Source: Drosophila persimilis (Eukaryota > Arthropoda > Insecta > Diptera > Drosophilidae). Taken from it: 64,000 bases of DNA. A program made the translations under genes and the position numbers. The stretch's first letter is position 1; the number at the start of each line of letters is the position of its first letter. The notes below the pieces were generated by a model that was given only the letters and a program-made list of their open reading frames with translations, did not search any database and was not told the origin of the DNA. The stretch spans positions 45,917-109,916 of the forward strand of contig NW_020825595.1 of assembly GCF_003286085.1 (NCBI RefSeq), written 5' to 3'. Below are positions 43,536-54,426 of the stretch, piece by piece.

Positions 43536-43814
43536 CGCTCCGATCGTTACTTGAGTTGGCTGTTTCGCTGGGCTTGCGCTTTTCCTTCACTAGGGCACTG
43601 TGTCGAGCTTCGCGGCTGACGCTTCGAATTTCTTCTCGGGGTGACGGCACTGTTCGCGTTTCTCTGTCGCTGTGTCGCGCTTTCCTCTGCTCGTTGCGCA
43701 ACTCTTGCCGTTGATATTGCGCGAGGTCGGGGTTTTCTTTGGGTTGTTCCCTTGTGTTCTTGCTCTAGCGGCCGTGGGGTTTTATTCCACAAACCCTCGC
43801 TGACGTTCCCTTGG

Positions 43815-43832
43815 GTCCCTGCTCGGGCGCCA
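43815..43832 (-). promoter_or_regulatory. Primer-binding site, family G
   Basis: TGGCGCCCGAGCAGGGAC on the minus strand, two bases from the 5' LTR edge, one mismatch to tRNA-Lys(UUU). Confidence 0.85.
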
Positions 43833-43834
43833 CT

Positions 43835-44604
43835 TGTGATGGACCTATTTCAGGCTGAGGTAAGCTCAGTCACGTCCAGGGGTCAATCCACAACAAATTT
43901 GTAGAAATGGATGGAACTTCAAGGGAGACGTCGGGGGTGGCCTATCGTAGAGTAGATGGATCGGGGCTTAGGCGGGCGTTGCTAGCGTTGTGTATATGAA
44001 ACGACCGTGTGGACTCGGGGCGGGGCGACGTCTGTGCCTCAGCTGATTGGGGTGAACTTACGCAATCGGGTGTTTTTACTTTGCAAATTTGACACTTTAT
44101 TGTATTTCTTAGCGGTTTAAATGACTTATTTGTCTTTTGTCGTGAGTTCCAGGTACCGCGTCTGTACTCCGGACGGGGTCTCTGCGTAAGTTGCTTTCTT
44201 GTTTCAGTCGGCGTCTATTTATACGCCAATGGGTGCTGTGTCAGCGGGTTCAAAAGTGCACTTCCGCGTCGAGGTGCACTTTGCCGTTCTGGCGATCGTG
44301 GGTTGACCTGGTTCTGTCTCTTCGCGTTTTTGGCGAGCTGGCGGGTTTGCCGTTGGGTGCTTGTCGTGGGCTTCCGCGGTGTCATCGTTTTGTAGCCGAT
44401 GAACCCGAAAGACTGCGCCTGGCCGGTTGCTTGGTCTTGAGTGGGGGAAGTCCGCGTGACCTGGTGTGTTTGGTCAGCGTTGGGGGTGTTCGTGTAGTAA
44501 ATAATAATGCGTTCAATTTACGTTGGGCGAGGTGCTGCACTTTAGTAGTAGGTTTTTTGTTTTATTGGGCGTTGGGAGAGGCGTTACCCAAAAGGGTTCC
44601 CTAC
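43835..44604 (-). repeat. Family G 5' LTR
   Basis: 770 bp, nearly identical to 4334-5104. It is followed by TSD CGCG (44605-44608). Confidence 0.9.
44214..44223 (-). promoter_or_regulatory. TATA box of the G 5' LTR
   Basis: The minus strand reads GTATAAATAG in a GC-rich LTR, conserved at 4711, 1930 and 19150. It would direct transcription leftward through the leader into gag. Confidence 0.55.
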
Positions 44605-44686
44605 ACGCGTTACACAGTATATTCTTGATTCATATGAGAAACAGTTATTTTGTTCTGCCGTATTTATTGACGTGAGCGAAGCCTTT
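44605..44686 (+). pseudogene. Family N RT stub right of G
   Basis: 82 bp starting at the CGCG duplication and continuing the RT frame of 18754. It ends at DVSEAF, where an S-family LTR end begins. Confidence 0.85.
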
Positions 44687-45640
44687 GGGCCCCAACGATC
44701 CAGAAAAACGGATTGAACATCGATTTACATGGCGACCGTGACAGGACCATATATGTCCTACGCGATGGATCAATCTAAGGATTGAAAAAAAAAGGAGAAA
44801 ATTTTTTTCAAAAAAGTGTCAAAAATAATAAAGACAAAGAATGGCCGGAAAAAAAAAATATAATAATATGTGATTTTGTTTTACAAAAAAAAAATCGGAC
44901 CAAGTCAAAAGAAAGTTGATGAATTGGAAAAACTATTGAAATAGTGTTGTCCCCAGTGCCAGTGCCAAGGAAAAAACCCAGCAGAAAGCCAAACCAGCCG
45001 TTTCGCCAGACCCATGCACGACTGCCGACGATATTACGCACAAACCCATGTTGCATTATAATTTATACCCTTAACTTTGGGGACTACAATGCGGCCAGGA
45101 ATATATAATACCCAAGGAGATTTAACAGCCCGCGCTACAAAGAGCGTACACGCAATATAAAAACCTGTGCGAAGACCAGCACCGGCCCCCACCAGACCCA
45201 GCAAGGACCAATAATATAAGTGCGAGTGGCATAGGACCGCCCCTTGCACCGTCGATGGACAGTAACACAAACACTCCAGCAGCAGAAAATGCACCAGACT
45301 TCGCCGACGCTGCTCCTACCGAGCAAAGGGACGCACTCAGCCTACAAGAGGCCTTAGAAGTGTATCCAAACGATGGACCACGCCCACTCACAATAGCTGA
45401 GTACAGGGCAAGACAAGAAAAACGCCCCAGGAAGAAAACAAAGAGGGGCGGCCGGATCAAACGGCTGCTTCAACAACGACGTCTGGAGCGGGACCTGGAA
45501 AAAACATATACAAATGAAGAGGACCGACAGCGCTGCCAAGAGCGCATCAAGGAAATCAATAAACAACTTCGCCAATAAAAGAGCGAAGTAACGCAATTGA
45601 GCTGCAGAAATGCCATGCCTCATATTGCCAATAATTATAA
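44687..45640 (+). mobile_element. Family S second copy: LTR end, PBS and leader only
   Basis: The last ~43 bases of an S LTR (CCCCAACGATCCAG, CGATTTACA) differ from the first S element's LTR end. They mark a related subfamily. The tRNA-Arg PBS lies at 44730-44747, and the leader aligns with 24604-25335 with scattered changes. The element is cut at 45640 by an INE-1-like repeat and does not resume. Confidence 0.82.
45255..45578 (+). CDS. Small basic ORF in the S leader (107 aa)
   Basis: ATG at 45255 (MDSNTNTPAAENAPDF). An acidic N-terminus is followed by a strongly basic middle (RQEKRPRKKTKRGGRIKR) and a probable coiled-coil end (ERIKEINKQLRQ). The homologous ORF in the first S element (25098-25245) is deleted and frameshifted. 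Position and survival suggest a real leader ORF of this group. No function is known to me; the basic segment could bind nucleic acid or act as a nuclear signal. Confidence 0.55.
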   Translation: MDSNTNTPAAENAPDFADAAPTEQRDALSLQEALEVYPNDGPRPLTIAEYRARQEKRPRKKTKRGGRIKRLLQQRRLERDLEKTYTNEEDRQRCQERIKEINKQLRQ

Positions 45641-46754
45641 TTATACCCGATACTCAAAATGAGTATTGGGGTATATTAGATTTGTGGGAAAAGTGGATGT
45701 GTGTAACGTCCAGAAGGAATCGTTTTCGACCCTATAAAGTATATATATTCTTGATCAGCATCAATAGCCGAGTCGATTGAGCCATGTCTGTCTGTCCGTC
45801 CGTCCGTCTGTCCGTCTGTCCGTCTGTCCGTCCCCTTCAGCGCCCAATGCTCAAAGACTATAAGAGCTAGAGCAACGATGTTTTGGATCCAGACTTCTGT
45901 GATATGTCACTGCTCCAAAAATATTTCAAAACTTTGCCCCGCCCACTTCCGCCCCCACAAAGGGCGAAAATCTGTGGCATCCACAATTTTAAAGATACGA
46001 TAAATCCAAAAACGCAGAATCGTAGAAGATGACTATATCTTACAGAGTGCAAAATCTGAACCAGATCGTATAATTATTACAGCCAGAATCACGAAAACAA
46101 TTTCACTCTTTCTCGCTCTGTCTCACTCTAACACACAGGTTTCATGGTCGGTTTTGCCAATTGCAAAATATGAGTTCAAGGATCTCAGAACCTATAAAAG
46201 CCAGAGCAACCAAATTTGGTATCCACACTCCTGTGATATCGAGCCTTGACCGTTTCATGTCCAAATTTCGCCACACCCCCTTCCGCCCCCGCAAAGGGCG
46301 AAAATCTGAGGCAACCACAAATCTCAGAGACTATTAAGGCTAGAGTAACCAAATTTGGTACACACACTCCTTTAAGATGTCACTATAAAACGTATATCTC
46401 AGAATTTCGCCCCACCCCCATCCGCCCCCACAAAGGACGAAAATCTGTTGCATCCACAATATTGCAGATTTGAGAAAACTAAAAGCGCAGAATCATAGAT
46501 AATGACCATATCTATTAGATTGCTGAATCTGGATTAGATCAGATCATTTTTATAGCCAAAAGGAACAAATCAATTTGCAGTGGCTACGCAGCGCCCGACG
46601 TCACGCTCACACTGATTTTCTGTCTCTCTCGCACGCACTCTTTGTCGTGTCGTTAAATATTAGCGGCGTCTGCCGGAGGAGAGCCATACTGACTTAGTAT
46701 CGGGTATAACTCTAGAGTTGCGGTGTCCGCAGCAACTCACAACGTTCCGCCTCG
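45641..46754 (-). mobile_element. INE-1-like ~1.1 kb repeat, copy 3
   Basis: Reverse orientation of copies 1 and 2: begins TTATACCCGATACTCAAAATG and ends GTTCCGCCTCG. A GTCT/GTCC tetranucleotide run lies near 45785-45830. The left flank (CCAATAATTATAA) matches the uninterrupted S leader at 25320. The right flank is roo-like sequence, so the site was rearranged or the repeat sits at a junction. Confidence 0.75.
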
Positions 46755-46769
46755 TTCTATCTTAATACT

Positions 46770-47189
46770 TTAAAAATATGCAAATATGCAAAATCCGAGG
46801 TCTAATGATGACCTTCTTTTAACAATTTTATTTCGTTTCTTAACTTCTCCATTTCTTTTGTATGGTTAATTAATGGTACTGTTAATGGATTCCAAACAAT
46901 TTTTGGTATTTTGCTTATATTACTTATATAAAAGGATGAAATTGGCTCGTAGCTTTCTGTTTAAATACTGTGATGAGGTACTAGTATTTTGTCATCGGTT
47001 CGCACAGTACAACCATTTATTATTGTTAAAATTCCTTGTTGCGGAAGATCAATTAGTTCTTGATTTGAGTTACTACATTGAATCCTAGCATTAGTGTTTA
47101 CTGGAACTTTGAAGAGCCAACTACCCTGCATTTCTAATTCGACACAAAATTATCTTGTCTCTGCTATCTTCCTATACACGCAATTTGAA
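46770..47189 (-). pseudogene. env: roo-like env C-terminal remnant
   Basis: After the pol end, the minus strand encodes NCVYRKIAETR. After a one-base shift it continues ELEMQGSWLFKVPVNTNAR, then GILTIINGCTVRT, an in-frame TAA near 46965, and a coil-like end (KEMEKLRNEIKLLKEG). The pattern of cysteines and GSWLF resembles the env-like third ORF of roo. It is a short remnant without the N-terminal part. Confidence 0.55.
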
Positions 47190-48595
47190 TTACCTTTTAC
47201 TACTACGAGTACTTCTGGTCTCTTTTGGAGTCATTCCTGAGTCTTGCTCTTCTGACTCTATTCCAGCTAATGGACAAATTTTAGTTATAGGTCGTTTTAT
47301 CAACCCGTCTTGATGTTTTATAGTTACTACTCTGACTCTATCGTCCCTACCTTTATGTATTTCTTCTATTTTTCCCAAGGGCATCTAGCTGGGTGACAGG
47401 TTTCATCTTTTATTAATACAATCTGTCCTGTTTTAATATTCTGCATTCCTATTTTCCATTTATTTCTTTGTTGCAGTGTGTGCAAATAATCTTCTTTCCA
47501 TTTAATCCAAAATTCTCTTTTCATTTTCTGAATTAATCTCCATCTATCCAGATTCCCGATTTTTTTCTCTGAAATTTAGTACCGCTTCAATTTGACGTAA
47601 TAGAGTTGACATTTCCTCATAGGTTAAATTATTGTCCCCAATTACCCTTTTTAAGTGATATTTCACTGATTTTACCCCAGCTTCCCAAATACCTCCGAAG
47701 TGAGGTCCTGCCGGGGGAATAAAGTGCCACTCGATCTGTTCTCTTTCTAATATTGGAAACACTTTTATGTTGTCTTTGAGGGCTTTTTGGTATTCCTCGT
47801 CTAATTTGCGCTAAGCTCCCACAAAGTTGGTTCCATTATCGGAAAAAATTTTTGCACATTTTCCTCTTCTTGAAAAAAATCTTCTAAGTGCATCTAGAAA
47901 TGCATCTGAAGTAAGATCGCTGACTACTTCCAAATGAATAGCTTTTGTCGCCATGCATACGAATACGGAAATATATCCCTTATAGGATTTCTGCCCCCGG
48001 TTTTTAGAGCATCGGATATGGTAAGGCCCGGCGAAGTCTACAACTGTATTTGTAAACGGGTGCGACATTGTAGCTCTGTGTTTCGGCAGATTTCCCATAA
48101 TTTGTTCTGCAGTATTCTGTCGATACCTAGCACAGGTGACACACTCTTTAAGTTTTTTCTTTAAGCAATTTTTTAGCCCAAATATCCAAAACATTCGCTG
48201 GATATAGTTTCGCATCAGATTAATTCCACCGTGCAACGTTTCTTTATGTGCATTCTTGATAATTAAAGACGCCAAGTGACACTTATCTAAAATCAAAGGA
48301 TGTTTAACCTCAAATTCCGCGTTGGAGTTTTGCAATCAACCTCCAATTAGTAACAATCCGTCTTTATATAACAACGGATTTAAGCTTAATAGTTTATTTT
48401 TTGTTTCTATTTCCTTTTTATTAATTAGGCTAGCTATTTCGGAACCGAATTGGATAGCTTGTTGTTGTTTACTATTATTACTTTGGCGCTCTTAATGTCC
48501 TTCACTGCCAAAAATGAAGGAAATTCTTTCTTTTTGGTTTTGATTTGAATAAACCTCAATACATATGCAATGACTCTTTCTAGTTTATGCATACA
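47190..48595 (-). pseudogene. pol: BEL/Pao pol: connection, integrase and C-terminus
   Basis: 48595-48350 encodes HKLERVIAYVLRF and KDGLLLIGG. A TGA replaces a codon just before LQNSNAEF. Integrase (48335-47811) shows HKETLHGG, CVTCARY, VDFAGPY, IFSDNGTNFVGA and, after a short gap, IPPAGPHFGGIWEAGV. A frameshift and stops lie near 47805, 47560 and 47385. The C-terminal module (LGKIEEIHKGRDDRVRVV) is that of BEL/Pao pol. Confidence 0.83.
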
Positions 48596-49126
48596 AGTTA
48601 ACGTACCCAATTCTATTGAGCTCTTATACGAGTTGTAAACAATCTTTGGCTTTCCAAAACGAAAACAATTTCAATCTTGGGCCTCCGCCTAATTGATTTC
48701 TAAGATGTACAATCTCAAGCGCCCCCGCCGCAATCCCAATCTTTGACACTCGCCTAAATGGAAAACCAATGTTTGCCCACACCCGGCTTCTCATAAACAA
48801 TCTCACTCCCGGCTTTCTGCAGATCCTGCACTTTAGGCATTTTACAGTTCTCTCTTTGGATGACGAAATCCAATACTCGGGATGGCGAAATCAATTGAAA
48901 TGTTTATAGAAAAACGATTCCCGAAAGGGATCAACGATGCAAAGATCAGAAAGTTCAAGTCAGTCTTGATCCAGCAGCGACACCGCAAAGTCTAGCTAAA
49001 AATTAAGATCGCGCAATCCCTTTGCCCGGAATTCCTTTGTGACCCTCTACTTAAATCTATATCAGTGAAGTTCGAAGTAAAATAAAAACTTTTTAAAAAC
49101 ACAATCCGCTACCGCAGTTATTTAAT
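48596..49126 (+). repeat. Family E 5' LTR (plus copy)
   Basis: 531 bp, AGTTAACGTACC to TTATTTAAT. The ends are AGTTAA and TTAATT, the pattern typical of gypsy-group LTRs. It is nearly identical to 55857-56387 (a G/T or C/T change here and there), which indicates a young insertion. Confidence 0.9.
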
Positions 49127-49144
49127 TGGCGCCCAACGTGGGGC
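49127..49144 (+). promoter_or_regulatory. Primer-binding site, family E (tRNA-Lys CUU)
   Basis: TGGCGCCCAACGTGGGGC overlaps the last T of the LTR and complements the tRNA-Lys(CUU) 3' end over 18 bases. Confidence 0.87.
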
Positions 49145-49704
49145 GACGTTGTATAAAAAGCACCGAATAATAAAAGTGTTGCGTCGTGCCGAAACCCGAA
49201 GGACAATTAATTAATGGAATAAATCCTTCAAATTTAAAAACGCGGAGTGACTGTGTGATATAAGATAAAAAAAAGTGAGATAAAAAGGAAACAAACCGGA
49301 GCTTAGTGTGTGCAAAAATAAATACAAATACAAATACAATGCAAAATACAAATAAATAAAAAAGCTAATCAAGACAATTCATAAATACAAAAAAACCCAA
49401 AAAACCCCAAAGTTATTAAACAAAACCAACAAAACCAAAACACAAAGAAAGTGAAACGATCAGCGAAGCCAAAGAAGGAAGACCCCCAGAAGACGACCCA
49501 GTTAAACAAAGAAATTTAAGAAGGAAGACCCGTTCAAAGACCTGTCAGCCAAATCAAGAAGGAAGACCCGTGCGAAGATCAGTCAGCCAAACTAAGAAGG
49601 ACGACCCCTACCGGATAGCTCGTGAGCAAAAGTTGTATTAATAAATATTTAAGTTCAATTAGTTATATAAGATTATAAAAACTAACATATAAGAAAAATT
49701 AAAG
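49145..49704 (+). other. Family E leader with GAAGGAAGACCC repeats
   Basis: A-rich leader. Between 49475 and 49610 the phrase AAGAAGGAAGACCCGT is repeated with variations together with GTCAGCCAAA. No ORF is supported. The repeats might belong to packaging or translation control, which is inference. Confidence 0.6.
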
Positions 49705-50949
49705 GTGGATCAACTAACTTTAGATTTTGAAAAACTAAAAATGATTAACTCTCAAACAAGGACCGATCTCACAGCAGATCTGGTCAAACAATTGATAGCA
49801 CTTCAAATTTCACAAGTACAAGAGCAAATTGTAAATTTAAAACAACAAATAGAAACTAAATCCGATCAGGTATCAGATTATCAGGCAGAAACAATAGACG
49901 AGACAATAAGAGATGACACCACATTAAAGGTAATAGAATCCCTACCAATTTTCAATGGTGGATTAAACCAATATGTAGGATGGAGGGAAGCTGCAGAAAC
50001 TGCAGTGAAGTTATATAAGAAAGGAAGTAAGCAATATTATATTGCATTAACAATTTTGAGAAACAAAATAACAGGACCAGCACATGACGCACTGACCAAC
50101 CACGGGACAGTTTTAAATTTTGATGCCATACTTTCACGACTTGACTTTGTTTACAGTGACAAGAGACCAATTTACATAATAGAACAGGAGTTAAGCGTTC
50201 TCCGACAAGGGAACCTTTCAATTATAGATTTCTATAACGAGGTTAACAAGAAAATTACCTTGTTAATAAATAAGACAATAATGACTCACGGAAAGGACAG
50301 TGATATCACCAAAGAATCAAATAAAAAAATTAGCGACGATGCCTTACGCATTTTTGTCACTGGCCTAAACGGCGGCATTGCTGAAATCCTATTTTCATTG
50401 AATCCCCCAGATTTACCGAATGCCTTGGCAAAGGTACAGGAATTGCAATCTAATAACATTCGGGCCCAATTTGCCTACCAATTCAGCGGTCCCAGAAATT
50501 CAGGGAATAATAATTTCAATACCTTAAGATTCAACCAACGACAACCTAGGACTAACAGTTCACCATTGGACCAAAAAACGGATTTGCAGAGGAATAACAT
50601 GTCTTGGGGACAACCCTATTTCTTGGGTAATAGACAACAAAATCAGGCCCCAGAACCAATGAAGGTAGACGAATCGATACAAATCCGGAACCGACAGAAC
50701 AGCAATCAATTCAGGGGAAATAATAACAATAGAAATTATCGGGAGAATACTAACGGTTATTATAGGAGAAATAATAACAATTATAGCCAAGCCCAGCATT
50801 TCAGGGCAAACGTAGTACCGAATAATCAGTCTAACGACAATCAAGCCCAGAAAAGAAAGCTAAACGAAATGTCGGAACAACCGGCTAATAAAACAATGAG
50901 GATAAATAACTTTGAGGAGGATCATTTTTTAGATCAGCCCCCGAAGTAG
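49705..50949 (+). CDS. gag: Family E Gag
   Basis: The open frame begins with GTG GAT CAA CTA at 49705. The first ATG in frame is at 49741, giving 402 codons. The same GTG is in the minus copy. A capsid region (FNGGLNQYVGWREAAE, QGNLSIIDFYNEV) is followed by an Asn/Gln/Arg-rich nucleocapsid without zinc knuckles (RGNNNNRNYRENTNG). The stop is TAG at 50947-50949. Pol lies in the -1 frame and overlaps it. Confidence 0.85.
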   Translation: MDQLTLDFEKLKMINSQTRTDLTADLVKQLIALQISQVQEQIVNLKQQIETKSDQVSDYQAETIDETIRDDTTLKVIESLPIFNGGLNQYVGWREAAETAVKLYKKGSKQYYIALTILRNKITGPAHDALTNHGTVLNFDAILSRLDFVYSDKRPIYIIEQELSVLRQGNLSIIDFYNEVNKKITLLINKTIMTHGKDSDITKESNKKISDDALRIFVTGLNGGIAEILFSLNPPDLPNALAKVQELQSNNIRAQFAYQFSGPRNSGNNNFNTLRFNQRQPRTNSSPLDQKTDLQRNNMSWGQPYFLGNRQQNQAPEPMKVDESIQIRNRQNSNQFRGNNNNRNYRENTNGYYRRNNNNYSQAQHFRANVVPNNQSNDNQAQKRKLNEMSEQPANKTMRINNFEEDHFLDQPPK

Positions 50950-53900
50950 GTCTGCCCTACCTAAAAAGAGTAGACAGAAAAATAAACAGAGAATTAAAAG
51001 TTTTGATAGATACGGGAGCAACTTCCTGTTATATAAAAAAAGGAATTTACGAAAATAAAAAAGAATTACCAATTTATAAGAAAGTTGCTACAGTGAATGG
51101 GTTTTCAATAATTAAATATTTCCATAATATAACTATTTTCAACACAAAGCAAGTGTTTTATGAAATAGATGGAATGGAGGCAGATTTACTAATAGGATTT
51201 AACCTATTAAAGAAAATCGGAGCGGTTATTGATACAGGAAAGGGGACTTTAAGTTATAAAGACAATGAGGAGAAACTAATATATGACGAGGTCCTTTCTT
51301 TAAACAAATTAACCTTTATAGAAGGAAAAACCATCCTTCCGTTGAAGGAATATATAATAAAAAAATATTTTGAAGAAGAAAAAGAAATGAAAAGCGATTC
51401 AGTAAAGGTAGAAGGAAGTTTATATAGCTTGGGATCAAAAAATCCTGAGCACGCCGACGAAGAATTATCCGTCAATAGTTTGGGATTAAAATATCCTGAA
51501 CCCGCCGTCGTTGAATTATCCGACATTAAAAGTTCGAATAGTTTGGGATTAAAGAATCCTGAACACGCCGTCGTTGAATTATCCGACAATGAACAATTTA
51601 AAAGTTTGGGATGCAAAAATCCTGAACGCGCCGTCGTAGAAATATCCGACATTCAAAATTATGCAAATTCTGAATTGAAAAAAATGAAATTGTATAACAC
51701 AATAACCTACAAAGAGGACAATTTAGAAAATCTCAGAGAGAAAATGGTATCTATCATCGAAGAAGACCATGCCAATATAAATTTACAGTTACCGTTCAGA
51801 ACGGATATAAAAGGAGAGATTAACACTGAACACGATAGACCGGTATATGGCAAGCAGTATCCATACGCTTATTCGGTTAACGATTTCGTTAATAACGAAA
51901 TAAGTAAAATGTTAGATGAAGGTATAATCAGACCTAGTAAAAGCCCATATAATTCACCGGTAATAGTAGTACCAAAGAAGGGAGTAAATGAGGACGGAAC
52001 TCCTAAGCATAGATTAGTAATAGACTTTAAGAAACTTAATGAAAACACCATACCGGATAGATACCCTATGCAAGATCCTTCAGTAATCCTTGCCAATTTA
52101 GGTAAAGCGAAATATTTCTCGGCCATTGATTTAGAGTCAGGTTTCTATCAGATTTTAATGAGGGAATCAGATATTGAAAAAACATCTTTTTCCATAAATA
52201 ACGGCAAATATGAATTTCTAAGAATGCCTATGGGATTGACGAACGCTCCCAGAATTTTCCAAAGGGCAATGGACGATATACTTAGAGAACAAGTTGGGAA
52301 AACTTGTCACGTTTATATGGACGATATAATAATATTTTCAAAAACTATAGAACAACATTATAAAGATCTAATTCATATAATACAGATATTGCAAAACGCT
52401 AACATGAAAATTTCACTAGAAAAGTCTAAATTCTTTCAATTGGAAACCAAATTTCTGGGATACATTGTTTCCCAAAATATCATTAAAACAGATCCAGACA
52501 AAATCTCCACAATACAAAACTATCCAATTCCTAAAAATATCAGAGAGCTACGTAGCTTCTTAGGACTAACAGGGTATTACAGAAAATTTGTCCGAAATTA
52601 TGCCACAATTGCCAAACCTTTAACAAAATATCTGAGTGGAGTAAATGGGAAAGTTTCACGAAGGGCATCCAAGAAAACATTAATACAGCTGGATGAACCA
52701 GCAATTGGAGCATTTAATAATTTAAAGGACAGTTTAATAGCACATATTGAATTAGTACAACCAGATTACAATAAAAAATTCACATTAACCACAGATGCAT
52801 CGGACATAGCAATAGGTGCAGTTTTGTCGCAAGATGGGAATCCCATAACATTTATTTCTAAAACTTTAAGTAAAACCGAGCAATTATATGCTACTAATAA
52901 AAAAGAATTATTAGCTATTGTATGGGCATTAAAAAATTTGCGAAATTATTTATACGGAGTGAGTGGAATTGAAATACATACAGATCACCAACCTTTGTCC
53001 TTTGCAATGTCGCAAAAAAATCCAAATGTTGAAATGAAACGTTGGTATTACTTCATAGAAAGTTTCACACCAAAAATCATTTATAAGCCAGGCTCAACTA
53101 ACGTAGTAGCGGACGCGTTATCTCGGATTAAAATAAATCATATGACAGATAGTGATGTCGACCAGACAGAATCAGAATCAGACATAAATACTCAGCATTC
53201 AGCAGAGAGTAGTTTTGAAAACGTCATTCAAGAGACTAGCAAGCCTCTTAACCAATTTAAACAGCAGCTACTATTAGCGCAAGGGAGATTCACAGTTCAT
53301 GAGTTAGTAAGAGTTTATGAAAATACCCGACATATTATTGAATTTGATACGGTTGACAATCTGCTAATCATTTTAAAAGAATTTATTCAGCCTCACTTAA
53401 CCACAGGAATACACTGCACTTTAGAAGATTTATACCTTATCCAAAATAAGCTAAAGGAAAACTTCATAAATAAATTTCTCTTCACGAGAAAGTTCCTCCA
53501 AGATGTAGTAAATTCAGAAGATAAAGCTATAATTATAGAAGAAACACATTGCAGAGCCCATAGAGGACTAGACGAAAATTACAAACAAATAACTAAGCTG
53601 TATTATTGGCCAAACCTGCACAAAAAATTAAAAGAATATATAAAAAATTGTGAGATCTGTAACAAAAACAAATATCACAGACACCCTGTGAAAATTCCAA
53701 TTGGGGAAGCTCCCATTCCAGCAAAAGAAGGAGATCAATTACACTTAGACATATACTATGCCCAAAACCTAACATTCATAACTTGTATAGATTCTTATTC
53801 TAAATACTTGGTGGTCAAGGAAATTCAAAGTAAATTAAACATTGAAAATAAGGTAATGGAAATTTTGCAACACTTTCCGTTAGCAACATCATTAATGACT

Positions 53901-54410
53901 GACAACGAACCAAGCTTTACTTCAGCACAATTTAGATCATTCATACAAAGAAGTAACTTAACTATTTATTATGCTGATCCCAGACACAGCACCTCAAATG
54001 GTCAGGTAGAAAGGGTACATTCCACACTAACAGAAATAGCGCGGTGCATCAAGGATGAACTAAATCTAACAGATTATTCAGAAATAATAATAAGGGCGGC
54101 ACTGAAATATAACCTGACGATACATTCAACGACCAATCAAATGCCATATGACATATTGTATAACAAAATAGAACACAAACATAATCCAATATTACTTAAG
54201 GAAGCTCAGACCAAAATGCTTAAGCTACATAACAAAGATAGAAGAGAAAAAGATTATAAAATAGGAGAAGTAGTTTATGAAAAGAAATTCGGGGAAAGAA
54301 ATAAACTTCAATCCCGATACAAAAAGCAGGTAGTTAAGGAAAATCGACCGAATAAAATTATAATCAACAATAGAAACAGAATTATACATAAAGATAACAT
54401 CAAATATTAA
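50936..54410 (+). CDS. pol: Family E Pol (protease, RT, RNase H, integrase)
   Basis: The -1 frame opens before the gag stop and runs uninterrupted to 54410. Protease: VLIDTGATSCYI at about 51000. Next comes a linker with four ~63 bp repeats (51427-51660). RT: PYNSPVIVVPKKG, FSAIDLESGFYQI, MPMGLTNAPRIFQR and YMDDIIIFS. RNase H: TTDASDIAIGAVL, ATNKKELLAIVWAL and TDHQPLSF. Integrase: HCRAHRGLDENY, CEICNK, LHLDIYYAQ, TDNEPSFTS and the glutamate in GQVERVHS. All catalytic residues are present by eye, so this may be a functional pol. Expression would need a -1 shift. Confidence 0.88.
51427..51660 (+). repeat. In-frame ~63 bp repeats between protease and RT (4 units)
   Basis: Each unit encodes SLG-K-PE-A-VE-S-type sequence, for example SLGLKNPEHAVVELSDN. 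The minus copy has three units (60945-61090). Variation in unit number keeps the frame. Confidence 0.85.
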
Positions 54411-54426
54411 ATATTTTTTCCAGAAA

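Larger units (their letters stand above)
18755..44604 (-). mobile_element. Family G LTR retrotransposon hosting the S nest
   Basis: The left edge is GGCACGCG then TGTGATGG. The right edge is CCCTACA then CGCGTTACACAG. The 4 bp duplication CGCG and the N sequence on both sides define an insertion into N copy 2. The uninterrupted site is at 12321-12324 in copy 1. Without the S element (23546-42344) it is 7051 bp, with LTRs of 810 and 770 bp. Gag is at the right, and pol and the 3' LTR are at the left. Several stops in pol make it non-autonomous. Confidence 0.88.
46755..48595 (-). mobile_element. roo-like BEL/Pao retrotransposon fragment
   Basis: Reading leftward: end of the RT/RNase H part of pol, integrase, the pol C-terminus and an env-like end. 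LTRs and the 5' half are absent. The right edge is where errantivirus E begins at 48596. All reading frames are broken. Confidence 0.8.
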
